Assembly: GCA_963402885.1 (NCBI GenBank) | Contig: OY727096.1 | Span: 3,782,001 to 3,846,000, forward strand | Length of the DNA: 64,000 nucleotides | Direction of reading: 5' to 3' | Source: Antedon bifida | Taxonomy: Eukaryota; Echinodermata; Crinoidea; Comatulida; Antedonidae | Part shown: positions 21,461 through 36,400 of the stretch, one piece after another | Layout of the letters: each line of letters opens with the position of its first letter | Position numbering within the stretch: the first letter of the stretch is position 1 | Notes under the pieces: generated by a model | The model's database searches: none | The model's input: the letters and a program-made list of their open reading frames with translations, nothing else | What the model was told of the DNA's origin: nothing | Made by a program: the position numbers and the translations under genes

Positions 21461-24400
21461 CTACAAAAATAAAAGAAAATATATTATTTAGTGAAAAATA
21501 TGTATACAATAGTTGCTTAAAGATGTATTGTCCCTCAAAAACATAAAAAATGTTGATCCAGTTTTTGGTCAAAGTGAATAACTATTATGTGACATTAAAA
21601 TGGCATATCCAGCAAAAAATTTGAAAATAAAAAATAAACCAATTTTATAGGGGGACAATATATCTGTAAGGTCTGTCTACACTATCAAATTAGTTTGAAA
21701 AAAAAAAGAATGTGATGTGCCCAAATATGGTAGTGATCAGAAAGTGAAATAATTCTACTCCTTACCTGTCTTTCAATAGAAGACTGATGAGAACTCTGAA
21801 GGCTTTGCAATTGACTCTCAGGTCGTATTCCCTGTAATTGATTCTTAAATAAATTTGTAACTCTCGTTTTTGCATCCGGTGCCTGCCCTGCATCTGCCAT
21901 ATTATAAAAATTGTAATATCGTTGTTTTGCTTCCTCACGGCACTGACTTTCAAGAGCGACTGCTACTGGCTCATTACCAGGAGGGGCGGCGGCAGCTGTA
22001 CTGCCCTGTTTGACGTTTCCAGTCTGTTGAATTTCTGTGACAAAAATATTCATATATAAATTATAGTGCAAATTTTTCTGGCTGTTATACTTTTATCATT
22101 TTGTTTTAGCTGTTTATGCTTATTTTATTTTGTATCCCCATAGAGATCGAGTAACTGATACCCACAGCCAGTGGCGTAACACAGAGGCCTGATGCCCCTG
22201 GTTCAAAAACCTTAAGTGGCCCTGCAACGCTGGAGGCATTGAATGTTTTAAGCCCTTTTCGACATATTTTAAAGCCTATTGTTTCCTCTAGGCTCTGTTC
22301 AGAGGCCTTGGGTTTAGCCAGTGAGTGCTCATAGCCGTTGCGCTACTGCCCACAGCATTGTCATTTTTTGAGTAATTTGCATTTGGATTTTTATAAATTA
22401 TAGTGTAAACGTAAACGTAATTTCTATTAATGTACATCAGGAGAATGATGCTAATTATTTTAACATACCTTGCTGTAGAAAGTTGATGGTCATATTTAGA
22501 TCATCATCCATTGGTGTTGACGGTGTACCACCCATATTAAAGTTAGACGCGTTTGGATTCTTATTCTGATTCATAGAATTCATAAGGGCACCCCCTACTT
22601 GCGTCATCTGTAAAAATAAAGCAATTGATTATTTTCTAAGGCTTGCACCATTCATTGCGTCTTATGTACAACAAACTAGTTTGATGTAATATAGAAAGTT
22701 TAACACTTGATTTTGAGTCAAGCAATTTAAATCAATCTAAATGGCAACTTTATGTCAATGGCTACCACCAGATGTCTCTATGTAGACGGTTACCTGAACC
22801 AGTACCAGTACCAGTACTAAAGTCTTGGTTACTAAACTGCAATATTAAACACTTTAGTAGAAGATAAATGGCACTAAAAGAGAGTAGTTTATGCAAATAT
22901 ACCTGAGGGTTTAGTGAGTCGGTACTGTTCCTTCGAGGGTGCATTCTATTCATAGCTCCTGCATTCATGCCGCCATACATATCTGCAGATGACGGCTGTG
23001 AAGACATTGGACCAGAGAACATGTTTGCCTGCATTTGACCACCCGCCTGCTGATTCCAACGCATTTGATTCATTGCACCACCCATACCAGCGGCACCGCC
23101 CATACCAGCGGCACCGCCCATACCTCCAGCTCCGCCCATCTGACTTTGTACACGCATAGCATTTTGATTTTGTGGTACCATTGAGTTCGGGTTTCCGCGG
23201 AAGTTAGGAAAGTTGGAGTTGGTATTCATGTACTGATTTGATGCCATACTGGCATTGGCCATTCCTGATATTCCAGGATTTACGCCTGGATTTTGTCCCA
23301 TAGTAGAAGGCGGAATGTTATGATTCAGACCCGACGTCGGGGCCATGGGCACCCCGGATTGCATGCCTCCACCTGGCTGCTGCATTCCACCTTGTGTTTG
23401 GATACCTCCTGGTGTAGCCATACCACCAGGCGTTTGTATTCCACCTGGAGTCTGCTGCATCCCACCTGGAGTCATTCCTCCTGAATTAGGCATTCCACCT
23501 GGAGTTTGCATATTAGAGTTTGGCATACTGCCAGCATTAGGCATTCCTGCGGGATTCTGCATTCCGGCTGGATTTTGCATCCCAGCATGTTGTGGATTCT
23601 GCATGCCACCCATCATATTAGGGTTTCCTTGCATGCGATTGTTCATAGAGTTTCCGTAAGGCATATTGACTTGCATTGGATCCTGGAACGGGAATGAATT
23701 TGGATTAGGTCCCATATTGCCTCCATATTGGTTTGAATTCATCATCTGGTTAAATGGCGGTAATCCATATTCTCCCGTTCGGTTTTGCTGCGCAAACATT
23801 TGATTGGTCATGCCTGCTTGACCTCTAACTCCCATCTGTCCGCCCATCTGTCCACCTGGCATCATTTGATTCATTTGATTGGCACCGGACATTGGTCTTC
23901 CTGGCATTGCTGGACCACCAAATCCAGATTTCTGTAACACAATTAAACTTAATTGTTACACATAACATTCTTTTTGTCCATAGGTTCCCAGATCAACTCG
24001 ATTGTGCCCATCAACCAAAACCAACCTCATCAATGCTTAAAATTGTTTGACATGTTTGTGTAAAGCTCTGTCTACTCTATCAAACTTTATGTGACAAAAA
24101 TGTGATGTGCCCATATATGGACATGATGATGTCATATCACTACCATATTTGGGCACATCACTACCATATATGGGCTCATCACACTTTTTTTGTCACACTA
24201 GTTTGATAGTGGAGATAGAACTTCATCAATTTTTCAAAAGGTCACTTGGTCGGGTTAAAATCAAATTGATCTGGTGCTCAAAAATAAAAATTGTAGAAAA
24301 AATTGTGTTTTGTTTGTGAATTTCTGGTATGTTTTATTTTATTACCAAATTATAAATAAACCTTATGACACGTGATAGTGAGATAGTGTTTATGCGGACG

Positions 24401-27400
24401 AACAGTACAGTATGTTTATGTATGCAGATGTATATGTGCAGATGTGTATACATGTAATGTGTGCATGCTTCTCAGGGCATTTATTTTAGATGTGATCCGT
24501 TCATAAGGTTTATCGCAAATAGCGTGCGCGATGTATGATGGGAAGGGTTTATGAGAAAACGTCACGACGCGTACGTATGTGATTTGTTTTTTTGTACGTA
24601 CATGTTGTGACGTTTGCTCCCAAACCCTTCCCATCATCCATTGTGCAATGACGTTCCTTGCAAAATCAAGCTATTTGCGATAAACCATATTGGAACGGAT
24701 CACTATTGTTTATGGTCAGTTTTGTTAGTATGGTTATAAGAAATCTTACGACTCCATCGGCGGTTAGTTTCTGGTTAGTGATTGCCCCTACTAAACATGT
24801 GGATATACCTGAATGCTAACATTAGGAGCACTTGCCGAGGGACTGAGCATGTCTCCAAGTTTTTCCGGGAAGTTGTGAGTGTCCATTCCTTGAAACATTC
24901 CATCCGTCTACGAAAACAAAATATGCATAAATGTTTAATGCATGGTGTAATAAAATGTTGATATAATGTCTATCAATTCTGAAAAGAACTGTTGAGTTTC
25001 TCGACGTTTCGATTAATATGCTTTGATCGTCCTCAGGAGTGAGAAAGTCTTCTGCTCTTCTATAGCTAGTTTCAATCCCTCCCACTGTGAACTTTTGTTT
25101 TTAGCTTTCACACCAATCCCACCCTATTCCGCTTATATTCCCGGTTTCCTGGACTTTCTGCATTATCACTCCTGAGGACGATCAAAGCATATTGATCGTA
25201 ACATCGAGAAACTCAACAGTTCTTTTTAGAACTAATATACGTGGTGTACCGCAAACTTTATATCAACATAAATGTTTACTAACAACAGTCAAGATATAAT
25301 AATTGTGACATTTGGAAGTCAAATTTGTCAAAATGGAGTAAATTTGAAGTCAATTAAGTTTATATGTTAACTATTATGTTCACATTTGCAAGTCAGATTT
25401 GGTGCAAGAAATTTTTTAGTGAATAAATGAAATAAAAAAAGAAGAAGAATCAAAAATGAATTAATGGATGCAGGCATGTCAACTTGGGTACTCGACCACA
25501 ATTAAACTGCCAAATAGGAACTAAATCACACTAATATTTTGAATGTTAAAAGGAAAACTGTAGGTAGTTTTATAATTAATATCCAAGATGTGCATTAAAA
25601 TATTACTGTAATGTAGTATAATGAACATTTGTTGTTGGCTATACTGTGGTATGGTTAACTCTGTCAATACTGGACTCTCGGAAAACTGGAAAAGCTCTCC
25701 CAATTTCCAGAAAAGCAGACTATTGTAAGCCAGCCCAAGGGGTGTCCGGTATTGGGAGAGTTGACTGTATACATATGTGACTTATAAACGCAGGACAATA
25801 CAAGTGTTTATTATTTTTATAAAAATCAGTTATTAAAATTGTTTAAAATTATGTACAGCAATTAAAATCATCGGATTGATTCTGATAGAGCTTGGCACTA
25901 ATAAAAACTTGGATTAGGAACAGGGACGGAGAAATAGCATGGAATAAAAGGAACCACAAACTATAAAATCACTACAATACGTGAATTGTTAAAGGCACTG
26001 GTTACACATTTACTTCAAAGGTGTGCAAAGCACTGAACTCATGATAGTAAACAACTAGGCGTACGTTGACCTTTGGGGTCATTGTTACTCGGTACACAAA
26101 CAGTGCCACAGGGTAACAAAGCTATTCTTAAGTCTACACAACAGGGTTTCATTTGCTACAGTACAAGTCACTAAACAGATTACAATACAACTAACTACAG
26201 TAGTCAATAATAAAGTAAAAGAAAGCTTTACATTTGATGGTGTTTACCAGCAGATAAAGCAGAGTAGATAAAATGCTACTATACTATTCATCTGGCTCTA
26301 CTTCTAAAGATGTTTAAAATTGTAAACATGTTTACCAGGCATGTTAACATGCACTTAAATAGAATTAATTAATTATTAAATTAATTAAAATAATACAAGT
26401 TTGCACATGTATAGATATATTATGCAGTCAATATGTTATATATTCATTTCAAGTTGAAATCTTTAATACGGAAGTTCTATTAAGGGGACACCTTCGGGAC
26501 CCACCGAAGTGCAATAAGGGTACTGTATCTCGTGAATCCCGAATGTTTCTCCAGAATATAGATGCCCGTACTGTTAAACAAGTACTGTATATCGACTTAT
26601 TTTTTATATTTGATAAACCTCATATATAGGCCAACAGCAAATTATCTATTTATTGTATTTTTCTAATAATATATGGTTGTGTTTATACCTGAGGAACTGT
26701 AAACCTCTGATAAGATTGTTGGTGGTGTAACATCTGTAACTTCTGTTGTTGTGTAAGACGCTGCTGGTGCGGTGTCATTCCTTGCATCTGCTGCTGCCTC
26801 ATCAGCTGCTGTTGGCGTACCCAATCCCGTTGTTGCTGCTGTTGTTGTTGCTGCTGTTGCTGCTGCTGTTGTTGCTGCTGCTGCTGTTGTTGTTGCTGTT
26901 GGGTCTTCTTGCGTAGAAGATTTTGTCGTATTTGCGGTTTACTGTTATACATGTCGCCCGCACCAGCGCGCATTCCGTTGCCGGTGGCCGGTAACGACAT
27001 TTGTTTTTGCAAGGTTGGTCTCTGTTGCATTACATTCATATTCATCATCTATTTAAAAAAAAAATTGTTACAAATAATAATACATTAATATTATATTTAA
27101 CAAACTGTAAGTATAGGGAAGTTCTTCTAAAAATTTGATATAATTATAATATTTATGAACTTTTATACTATTAGTAGTAATAGATAATAAAAAAAAATAA
27201 AAACCAGAAACTCTGGATTTAATTGTAACTGTGTAAGGCACTTGGCTAAGAAAATTAATTAAAATTACAACATCCCTCTGAGATTATGACTATATCATCC
27301 TACTGCAGTTACCAGTGCATTAACGTTTGATTTTAGTTTGGTTCAACATAGCGGTTTAAAAAACAGTGTGTATGATTATCAAAATAATAATTACATAAAC

Positions 27401-30400
27401 AGGTTACAAGGTAAACAAAATGAAATTACTGCAGTAAATGCAGTGGAAAATGACTTTTAAATTCCTTTACTGTACAAATTTATGATTGTTTGTTTACACC
27501 ATACAAAGTTATTGTAGAAATAGAGCAGCAACTGATGATATAATTGATTTTTTTTTGTTTTGTTTATGAATGTTGTCTGGCAAGTATTTACTGTACATTT
27601 AAATGGTTACCAAACTGACAAACACCGCTTCTTTTGGTATATTATTGAATATTGTAAATGTAATTGTGAATAAAATAAGCGATGTTTTAGTAAGAAAACA
27701 AATATAGCACTGATATAACGAGAGTGGTAAACAGCTCAAGATTACCGAAAAAGTATTAAAGTATTGTGTCAGCGATGAGGGCAGGAAGTATTGTATGTTT
27801 GATGGGAATGAGATGGGAAAATGGAGGCAGTGTCAAGGCTGAAAAGCAATTAGCCCAGTCCTTCACAAACAGGATGTGTGACACATCTACAACTTCTTAA
27901 TGATTTCCTAAGATCTTGTTTTTGATATTACCACCATTAACAAGCCAACACGGCATTACTACACGACTCGGTTTGCGCACGCCAATTAGTGAGTCGACTC
28001 ATAGGTAATCGTTTGTGAACGAAGAGCTAATTTCATCAAGATTCGACTACTGTAGGCTTCGGAATGTAACGTAAGCCGGGGCAACTGATTACCGTGTTAT
28101 CTGACATGGTCATTGAGCGGCAAGTGACAATCCAGGATATGTTCCAATATGAACTCAGCACTTTAAAATATATAGGGCATTAAAATTGTACTTATCCAAC
28201 AGTACAGTAATGATACAATATCAAGACATTTTGGCTGTTTATATTAGCTATAGTTACGTGCTACCATGCAGTTGATTTAAAAAAAAAAAACTTTGCATAA
28301 AGCTTTTTCCCCAAATGTTGAGATCTGGTAAATGAAGCTTCGTATTATTATTATTATTAAATTATTTATTTCTTTATTATTGTTAATCTTATAATGATCA
28401 CCATCACAAACAAAATGACTCAATCAAAGCCAAATTATTTAACAATTAACGAGAGGAGGAGCTTATCTTTTTAGGCTTTTCAGTCTTTGTTATCAATTGT
28501 TTTGAGAATGGTTTCATGATGGTTCCGAAACGTTGATCTTTTTTGTCATTAAATTTTATTTTAAAGTTATATAGTAAGCGTCTCTTAATTCTTATAATGT
28601 AAACTTTGGAAATTGGTAATGAGTTTACATGTATTTTAGTTCTTTTTATACTAACTAAATTATGATGGCACAGTATGCAAAACAATCAGATTCAATATCG
28701 ACAGATAACGTAACAAGCGAAGAACGGCTTTATCTGACACAATCTATTGATTGTCCATTACTTTGGTTTTGTAAGCAAAAATGTACGATGTATGCTAAGT
28801 AACAACATGTGACACAACAGTATCAGCACGTCAGGTGGTTCATTCGAGAAAAAGGATTTAAGTAATTTCCTTGCTTCTCAGTCTTATTGTTCTATTATAG
28901 ATATACGACTGTCTTTGTGGTTTTTATGAAATTTACAATTTGTAGAAAAGAAGATTCTTTTGAAGTCTTCAAACAGCAGGTGGATTATTATCTTTTTTAA
29001 ATTTGATAATGTATTGAACATTCAAATAAACAGGGCATGATCTAAATTAATTTAAATAATGAGATTGCAACAATTTAAGAACAAACAGTTCTCTAACTGT
29101 AAATATATCTACAATTATTATACAGTGAGTCAACTCTCCCAATACCGAACACCCTTGGGCTGGACTCATTTGTCTGGTTTTCTGAAAAGTCTGGTAAATT
29201 CAGAATGTGTTTTTAATGGTAAAAACGAATTTTGGACCTTTTGGACCTAAAGAAAGTCTGGTTTAGCGAGAGTTTGTGGTTTACAGAGTCTGGTATTTGG
29301 GGGAGTTGATTGCATCTATTTTTTTAAAGGTGTAAATTGTGGTAATTAAATATTAACTAGTTATTTGAAAGCAGTAGAAACAGGCCCTTATTTGAAAGTG
29401 TAAAGCTCTGTCTACACTATCAAACTAGTGTGACAAAAAAAGTGTGATGTGCCCAAATATGGTAGTGATATCCCAAAATATGGTATTGATATGTCATCAT
29501 CATGCCCATATATGGGAACATCACATTTTTTTTGTCACATAAAGTTTGATAGTGTAGACAGAGCAGAGTAAAGTAACATACTTGTGATGGTTGAGAAGTT
29601 GGAAATCTTGATTGCATCATGTGAACATTATTTTGTGGAGACAACATACTCCCCATTTGCTGTTGACCCTGCTGATGACCTTGCTGCGATTGCTGCACAC
29701 CGCCGTAACCCATATTATTGCTGTGCACACCGTTGTTCGGTGTCTGCGTCACCTGTGGTCCCGTTTGATCGGCAGGATTAAAGATTGAGCTAAGCAAGTC
29801 GCCCTCATTTGGTTGCGAGTTGACTATGTTATCTAGACGTAGGGCAGGAGACATCTCTTCGTTGAATGGCATGTCGGAACCCATTATCCTCTCAAGCTGT
29901 TGCATAAAGACATCATCATCTGGTAATGTGTTACTACTACCAGAGTTATTCTGCGACATTCCCATGTTCTAAAGAAAAAAAGAAGAAGAAAAAATCATCA
30001 TTGGATTAAGATACACCAGGGCTAAAGATTCACCTGCTTACTATTCATCTATCACATGATCTTTTAATTTGAACAATAATAGCATCAGGTTTGACAACAG
30101 TGCATTAGTGATCACTTTCATTGAAATTTATCAAATAACAATGTGCAGTCAACTATCCCACACTTGCAAGCCCAAAGCCAGAGACAGCCAAACGTTGTCT
30201 TGTATTATTAGGATGGCAGACTATATTATTCATAATCACATCTCACTGTTCTTATCTACTACATACAGTAGAACAATTAAGTTATCTTATTATTTAATAT
30301 CAATTAAATCATTTGGTCAAAATGTTACAATAGTCAAATATAGGTAGCAGAAAAACTGCATAAAAATCCTTCACAGGAAAACAACATGTAAACATAAATT

Positions 30401-33400
30401 CCCTTTTGGGTTCTACTGTACCTATGTACAGTAATGAATATGGATCACGTGAGAACTGTTATGGAATAGATGACACTGACTAATATTTCTCAACTGAATA
30501 TCTACGGCAGGTAGACATTTATCTTATTAATGGCACGTACTGTAGCAAGTAGCCAATAGCGAAACAAATTTATGTTTCTATAGCAAACAAAAATGATTAA
30601 AATTTAAATTAAGCCTATATTGTACAGTATCACATAAATAATGTTTCCAGACAATTTCAAAGCCTAATAAAATAGTCTTATGCCCTGTCTACACTATCAA
30701 ACTATTTTGACAAAAAAAGTGTGATATGCCCAAATATGGTAGTGATATTACTACATTATCATGTCCATATATGGGCACATCACATTTTTTTTGGAAATCA
30801 TGTTTAGTGTTTGCTGCCACAACCACATTCTATGCTCGTTTCGCGAAAAAAATATGTAGTACCATATATGACATAAATGTACCGCAAAAGCCATTTACAG
30901 TGGAGTCCACTCGTTATCTCATGGGCAACCATAGTAACAGAATTAATGGGAGAGTAAGGTAATATTATCTTTATTGAGACAAATGGACGATATTCAAAAG
31001 ATGGTCAAATCAAACGATTAGCAATTACGTCCAATAATAAAACGGTCGCCTAAAAATCAGTATAGAAAATTAGAGAGAATGTTTACGTTTAAATTATGGG
31101 TTTATCAGGTAGATTTGTAGATTTAATCTGTGAGACAACATATCTTTAAAGATGAATTGTCAAAAAACACGAAAAATGAAGATTAATAAAATCAGACTTT
31201 AAATAGGCCATTTTGCAGTTTTAATAAAGTTATTTAAAAAAAAAAATTATTTCACTTATAAAAAGACAAAAGAAATGGTAATTTTAACCATAAATCAGAC
31301 AGACAATTTAAGTATTTTTTTTCTTTAAAATACATTTTTTCGGGTAAATAATTTGTTTTTCCGATCCAGTTTTTGGTCAAAGTGAATAACGATTATGTGA
31401 CATTAAAATGGCATATTCAACAAACAATTATTTTTTCAGGGGGTCAATACATCTTTAATAGCAAAGCATTTATATGTATAAATTGCTTTTATTTTTAAAA
31501 CAGCGGACACCCTGGTTAAGCCAAACAATTGGAAAGTCTAGTTTATTAATCACCTGCAGATATATAAAATCTTTTAAGTTGTTATGTTACACTAAACAGA
31601 TCTACACCATCTATTAACAAGTTATATAGTGTAACTTGTGCTTAAACTTTATCTTTCTGGCTTGAGCAATTTATATTTATCATGTACAGTACATACTAAT
31701 TTTCTTACTGGTACCACTATTTTGTCTTATATCAAATTAGTATGCTTGGTAGCCATAATGAGTATTCTTCTACTATTTATAGTACAAGTAACTAGGTTAC
31801 CAAAGCCATGTCAAAAAATCGAAATTTATAATAAATATTTTTTTCCTTAAATAAACACACCCCATCCGACATTTGTACACATGATTGAGTGGCCGAGCAG
31901 TCAAGACAGTGGAACTGTAATTACGTAGCCATAACGTTGGCAAGGGTTGGAGGTTCACACTCGCTCCATTGTTCTGGTGGTAGAACAAGTCTTCTTGGAT
32001 AAGGACTATATATAAACCGTAGGTCCAGTGTACACATTTAGCTCATGTGCACTTCAAAGAACCTAGTACATCTTTCGAGACGAGCAGAGGGTTCCCTTGG
32101 TGTACTAGTACACACACAGCCACTTATCATAACTGGGCCCTCTGGAAGACCAGTATAAATAAGAAATTCAAAGTAAGGTTTGTAGTAGAATTAACTGACT
32201 ATATGATCTATTATGATGATCTGTTAAGTTACAAAGCATTTTGATACAATTTTATATTGTATTTTATTAATACTTCTTGACGTTGTGATGGCAATTTAAA
32301 TATTTTGTTTTACTATAGTATCCTTAAAGATATATTGTCCCCCTAAACTTTTTTTTTAATATGCCATTTTAATGTCACATAATAGTTATTCACTTTGACC
32401 AAAAACTGGATCGAAAACAAAAGAATTTACATGAAAAAATGTAATTTAAAGCAAAAAATACTTAAATTGTCTGTTAGACATGGTGAAATAATAATTTTTT
32501 GGGGTTTTTTTTTTAACAGAATTGAATAACTTTATTAAAACTGCAAAATGGCCGATTTAAAGTCTGATTTTATTAATCTTTATTTTTGTTTTTTTTGGGT
32601 ACAATACATCTTTAAGTTAGTATAAATAGATAAAATATATCATAAATATTTGATTTTAATCATTTTAATTTTACTACAGTAACAATTCATAAAGCATTTC
32701 AATACATATTTGTTGAATTCATTCAATTTATCAATAAGGTTGAGTTTCTACACCAGACATAACTTTTTATAACCGCTGTTTTCTTTTCATAATAACTTTT
32801 TATCATTATACAACAATGGTTAATAAAACTTGATTAAGATCGAATAGTATGATTGAATTGTTCAATTTACAACTTACTTATTTTATTAAAAAAATATTCT
32901 TATATTTATTATATAACTTTTGATCTAGTAAAAAGCTGATCAATCGATATGTTACTATGTCATTTTGTTTCCCCTCAAGAATCTAAAAAAGAAACTCCTA
33001 AAAACTTGCACCTCACATACAATCAAATCAGCCCTAGTAGAATTGACTGAAAAAATAGATTTGTACATGATTTAATTTTAGCTTAAGTCAAATTCCACTC
33101 AGATTTAGCATAGAATCAGTTACCTAAATGACCTATGACAAGTAACTTATTTTACTAGAAATCTATGCCTTCTCAATCTTGTAGAAGTGGGTACAAACAT
33201 GAAACATACTGTAGTGCTCACATTACTTGAAAATGTGCAAATCTAGAGCACTAAAGATGGCGGTCAATTGCTGAGTTATCATTTGACAGGTTGCAGCCAA
33301 GGGTGACTTAAGTTAGGTGTTAAAAGGGGATATATTGCCATTAGGCTAGGACAAGCAATGTGGTTCTTAGGAATGTTGTAGTATGTAATATAATGTCATA

Positions 33401-36400
33401 GTTTACATGTAGATGTCTGTCAACACTTCAGGATTATATCACCACACCACTTCAAAGTACTCAGTACTTTATCAGCTGACTATAGTAAACAAGGATTAAT
33501 GCACATTGACACACTTAAAGGCAGGATTAATATACACCATCCTATTGTACATTAGTACAGGGAGATGTAAAATTATTATTGTTTTATATCTCACTGATTA
33601 GTAGGGACCTACAGTATTTCAATTAACTGGTTTTATATAACACCTAAATAAATTCCTGTCATTTGATTGGACGATTGTGGGTCACATGGCGTGCAATAGT
33701 ACTCACTATTAAACGGTCGTTTTAATAGTATCTTATAAACATTTGTATAATATTGCATACCAAATCTTTTACGTCTTGCAATTTTTAGAGGCAATGGAAA
33801 ATAATCATTCTTTATTTAACCTTTGGTGGTAAAAGATTATAGATTTCAATGTCTTTGGTCTTTATGCATTAGAAACACTACCCTTACTTATTTTAAACAG
33901 TCTTCAAACACTGGGTGCATTTACAACATTTTTAATGGCTGTCCATTTGGATTTAGCTGGGCTTAGGATGCCATAGTAGACTTGGAAAACTTGCAGAGTA
34001 TACACAAGTCTTTGAGACAACAAATTTACTGTCATCTCTGTGACGTTTAGTTTTTGTAAATTGCAGACTTTTTGGGGTTTGAGGAGGTTATGATTCTCTG
34101 GTGCTAGCATCATATTCCGTGTTTAAAAATGTTGTAAGCACAGTCATTAGTTTTTTAGGTATTTGCCTGTTATTTTTATAATTGCCCCTGTGAAAAATTA
34201 AACACTTGTTTTCTATTGAAGTAAATTACTTTATTAAAACTGAAAAATGACCCAATCAAAAGTCTTATTTTATTAATCTTCAATTTTCATGTTTTCGGTG
34301 GACAATACATCTACAAATAAATGATTGTGTTTAATAATATATAAAAGAAAGTATGGGAAAGCAAACATAATTGAACCTACGACCATTGCTTTCAAAGCAG
34401 GCACTAAATGTACAGATAAAGATTACGTTATTTTCAAGTCTGTAAAAGTGTAAAGCCGCAGAGAATTTAAATAGAAATGGTTAGTCGTCAACTCTAATAA
34501 AACATATCATCTGATTAGTTCTCTTAAACGCATTAAACTATACAAAGTAGATATACGGAAATTATGCATGTAAACTACAACAAGGTTTCATGCCACATAA
34601 TTGGCAAATAAAAATAGGCTCCAGTATAATTATGCTTGAGTTAATGAAGAATAGGAATAAAAATAGGCCTAAAGGATTTTAGAGATTTTTAAGAACCAGG
34701 GTTGGCATTTAACTAGCTTTGTGCTTAAGTCTAGATAGTTAATAAGTGCTTAAGTGAAAAAATTGAGGCTTTATCTATCAAAACATACGGAATGGATTTT
34801 GTCATCGAAGATTTAATTTTATTAATATTCTATTATTCATTTTACAAAACTGACTTTTAGCCAAAATGCTAGACAAAGTTACTATCTATCTACGATTAGT
34901 TATTTTCTGTAATAGTCGTAAAATCATAATTTTAATTTTATCACATTCATGATCTGTATCTCCCAATCAATAGGTTTAATGTTAATAAATTATGATGATT
35001 TCTGTCTATTACAAACGTCCATTCATGGTTGTATGTACTCAATACTCTCTCCAACATGACATTCCTTGGGGGATAGATGTGTTATACAGGTTTATCCGAG
35101 GTTTTATACCTGGCTATGTGTATCGGTATGTTTATCAAATAGTGCATCAAAACTACTACTATCATAGAGAATCTGAAATATAATCTTCTATTCTATAAAA
35201 TATAATAAAACTATATCATTTCTTCTTTAAATAGCTATATAATAAAACAACATATTTAGTGGTTAAAGTATATAATAATAGATTAAATTGTAATATTCTC
35301 TGAATAGATTTTTCTCTTTATAATAATATTTTAATGTCTTTTCTTGCACAGACTAGTAAACATAGCAATGTTATTTCCATGAATAATTTCAACACGGATA
35401 AGTATGATGAGTTATTCCTTTCTTGGAATAGACATAAAAAGACAATTTCAAGAACTTTGTACACATTAGATCTTTCCTGGTACTAAAACCTACTGTACCT
35501 AATTGAATATTCTTAAAACAAAAATGTAAAATAATAATAGTACCACATCTAAATAGTTAACATTATTTGTTTCGTAATTTGATAATTATTTACCTAAAAA
35601 CAGTAAATTAAAAAAAATTCAAAACAGAAGCCAATTGTTTGTTAGACAGATTTTTATTTAAATTTAACTGTTTATTTAGTATTTTTATTAAGTTAAGTTA
35701 AAATTTTTTTTTTAATGTTCAATCAAGTGAATTACATTATCAAAAACTACAAAATGGTTTGATCTTATTTTTTTCATGTTTGGGGATAATAGATCTTTAA
35801 ATTGTATAATTATAACCTAATTAGTAATAAATATCAAATAAAAATACATTTAAAATTAAAAATTAATTTAAACATATTTAATCATATTTAATATTTTATT
35901 ATCCTTTGTTGATATTCATATGATTCTCAGTGCTAGTGGATAATAAGCATAATCATTGATCATTTTAAGATTTTTGTCTCTGCATGTGTCTGTCATTCAC
36001 GCATCCAACACTACCATCTGTGCTACTATTTAAATATTTGTATCAATATTACCGTATCACATACAAGCAGAGTAGTAAATTCTTATCACTAGATATACAG
36101 TACATCATGTGATGTTAGTAAAGTGACCAGAGGAGTAACACAATATTGAAAGAAAAAGACATGGAGAGTCATTGAAGATGCAAATAATTATTTTATAAAT
36201 TTAGTTTTATTGCGCGATAATAAGATGACAAAGTTGATTAGAAATAATGTACTCTGAACACAACATCACTGAGTGAATGACAGGTCATTTCTTTGATTTT
36301 AATAATGCAAACATTGTAATAATCGGGTGACAAGCAAGAATTTTAAAATATGAAAGTTCTTTTAAAAGTACTATGGAACATTAATGTAATTACTACGGAA

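Noticed and set aside
22794..22836. A possible extra NCOA exon (FSNQDFSTGTGTGS) between two real exons
   Set aside because: It has fair splice signals, but all its usable donors leave phase 1, while the next exon needs phase 0 and would hit a stop at once. Direct joining of 22903 to 22607 keeps the frame. It could only be a rare non-productive exon.
24978..25060. Hammerhead ribozyme in the foldback arm
   Set aside because: CTGAGGA and GAAAC occur, but pairing of stem II uses the G needed in the GAAA core, so the fold does not meet the consensus by eye.
31880..31960. Serine or leucine tRNA on the plus strand
   Set aside because: Only internal promoter boxes are tRNA-like; it continues into a SINE body.
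33710..33734. Short palindrome ACTATTAAACGGTCGTTTTAA-type
   Set aside because: Arms of about 11 bp only; frequent by chance in AT-rich DNA and without context.
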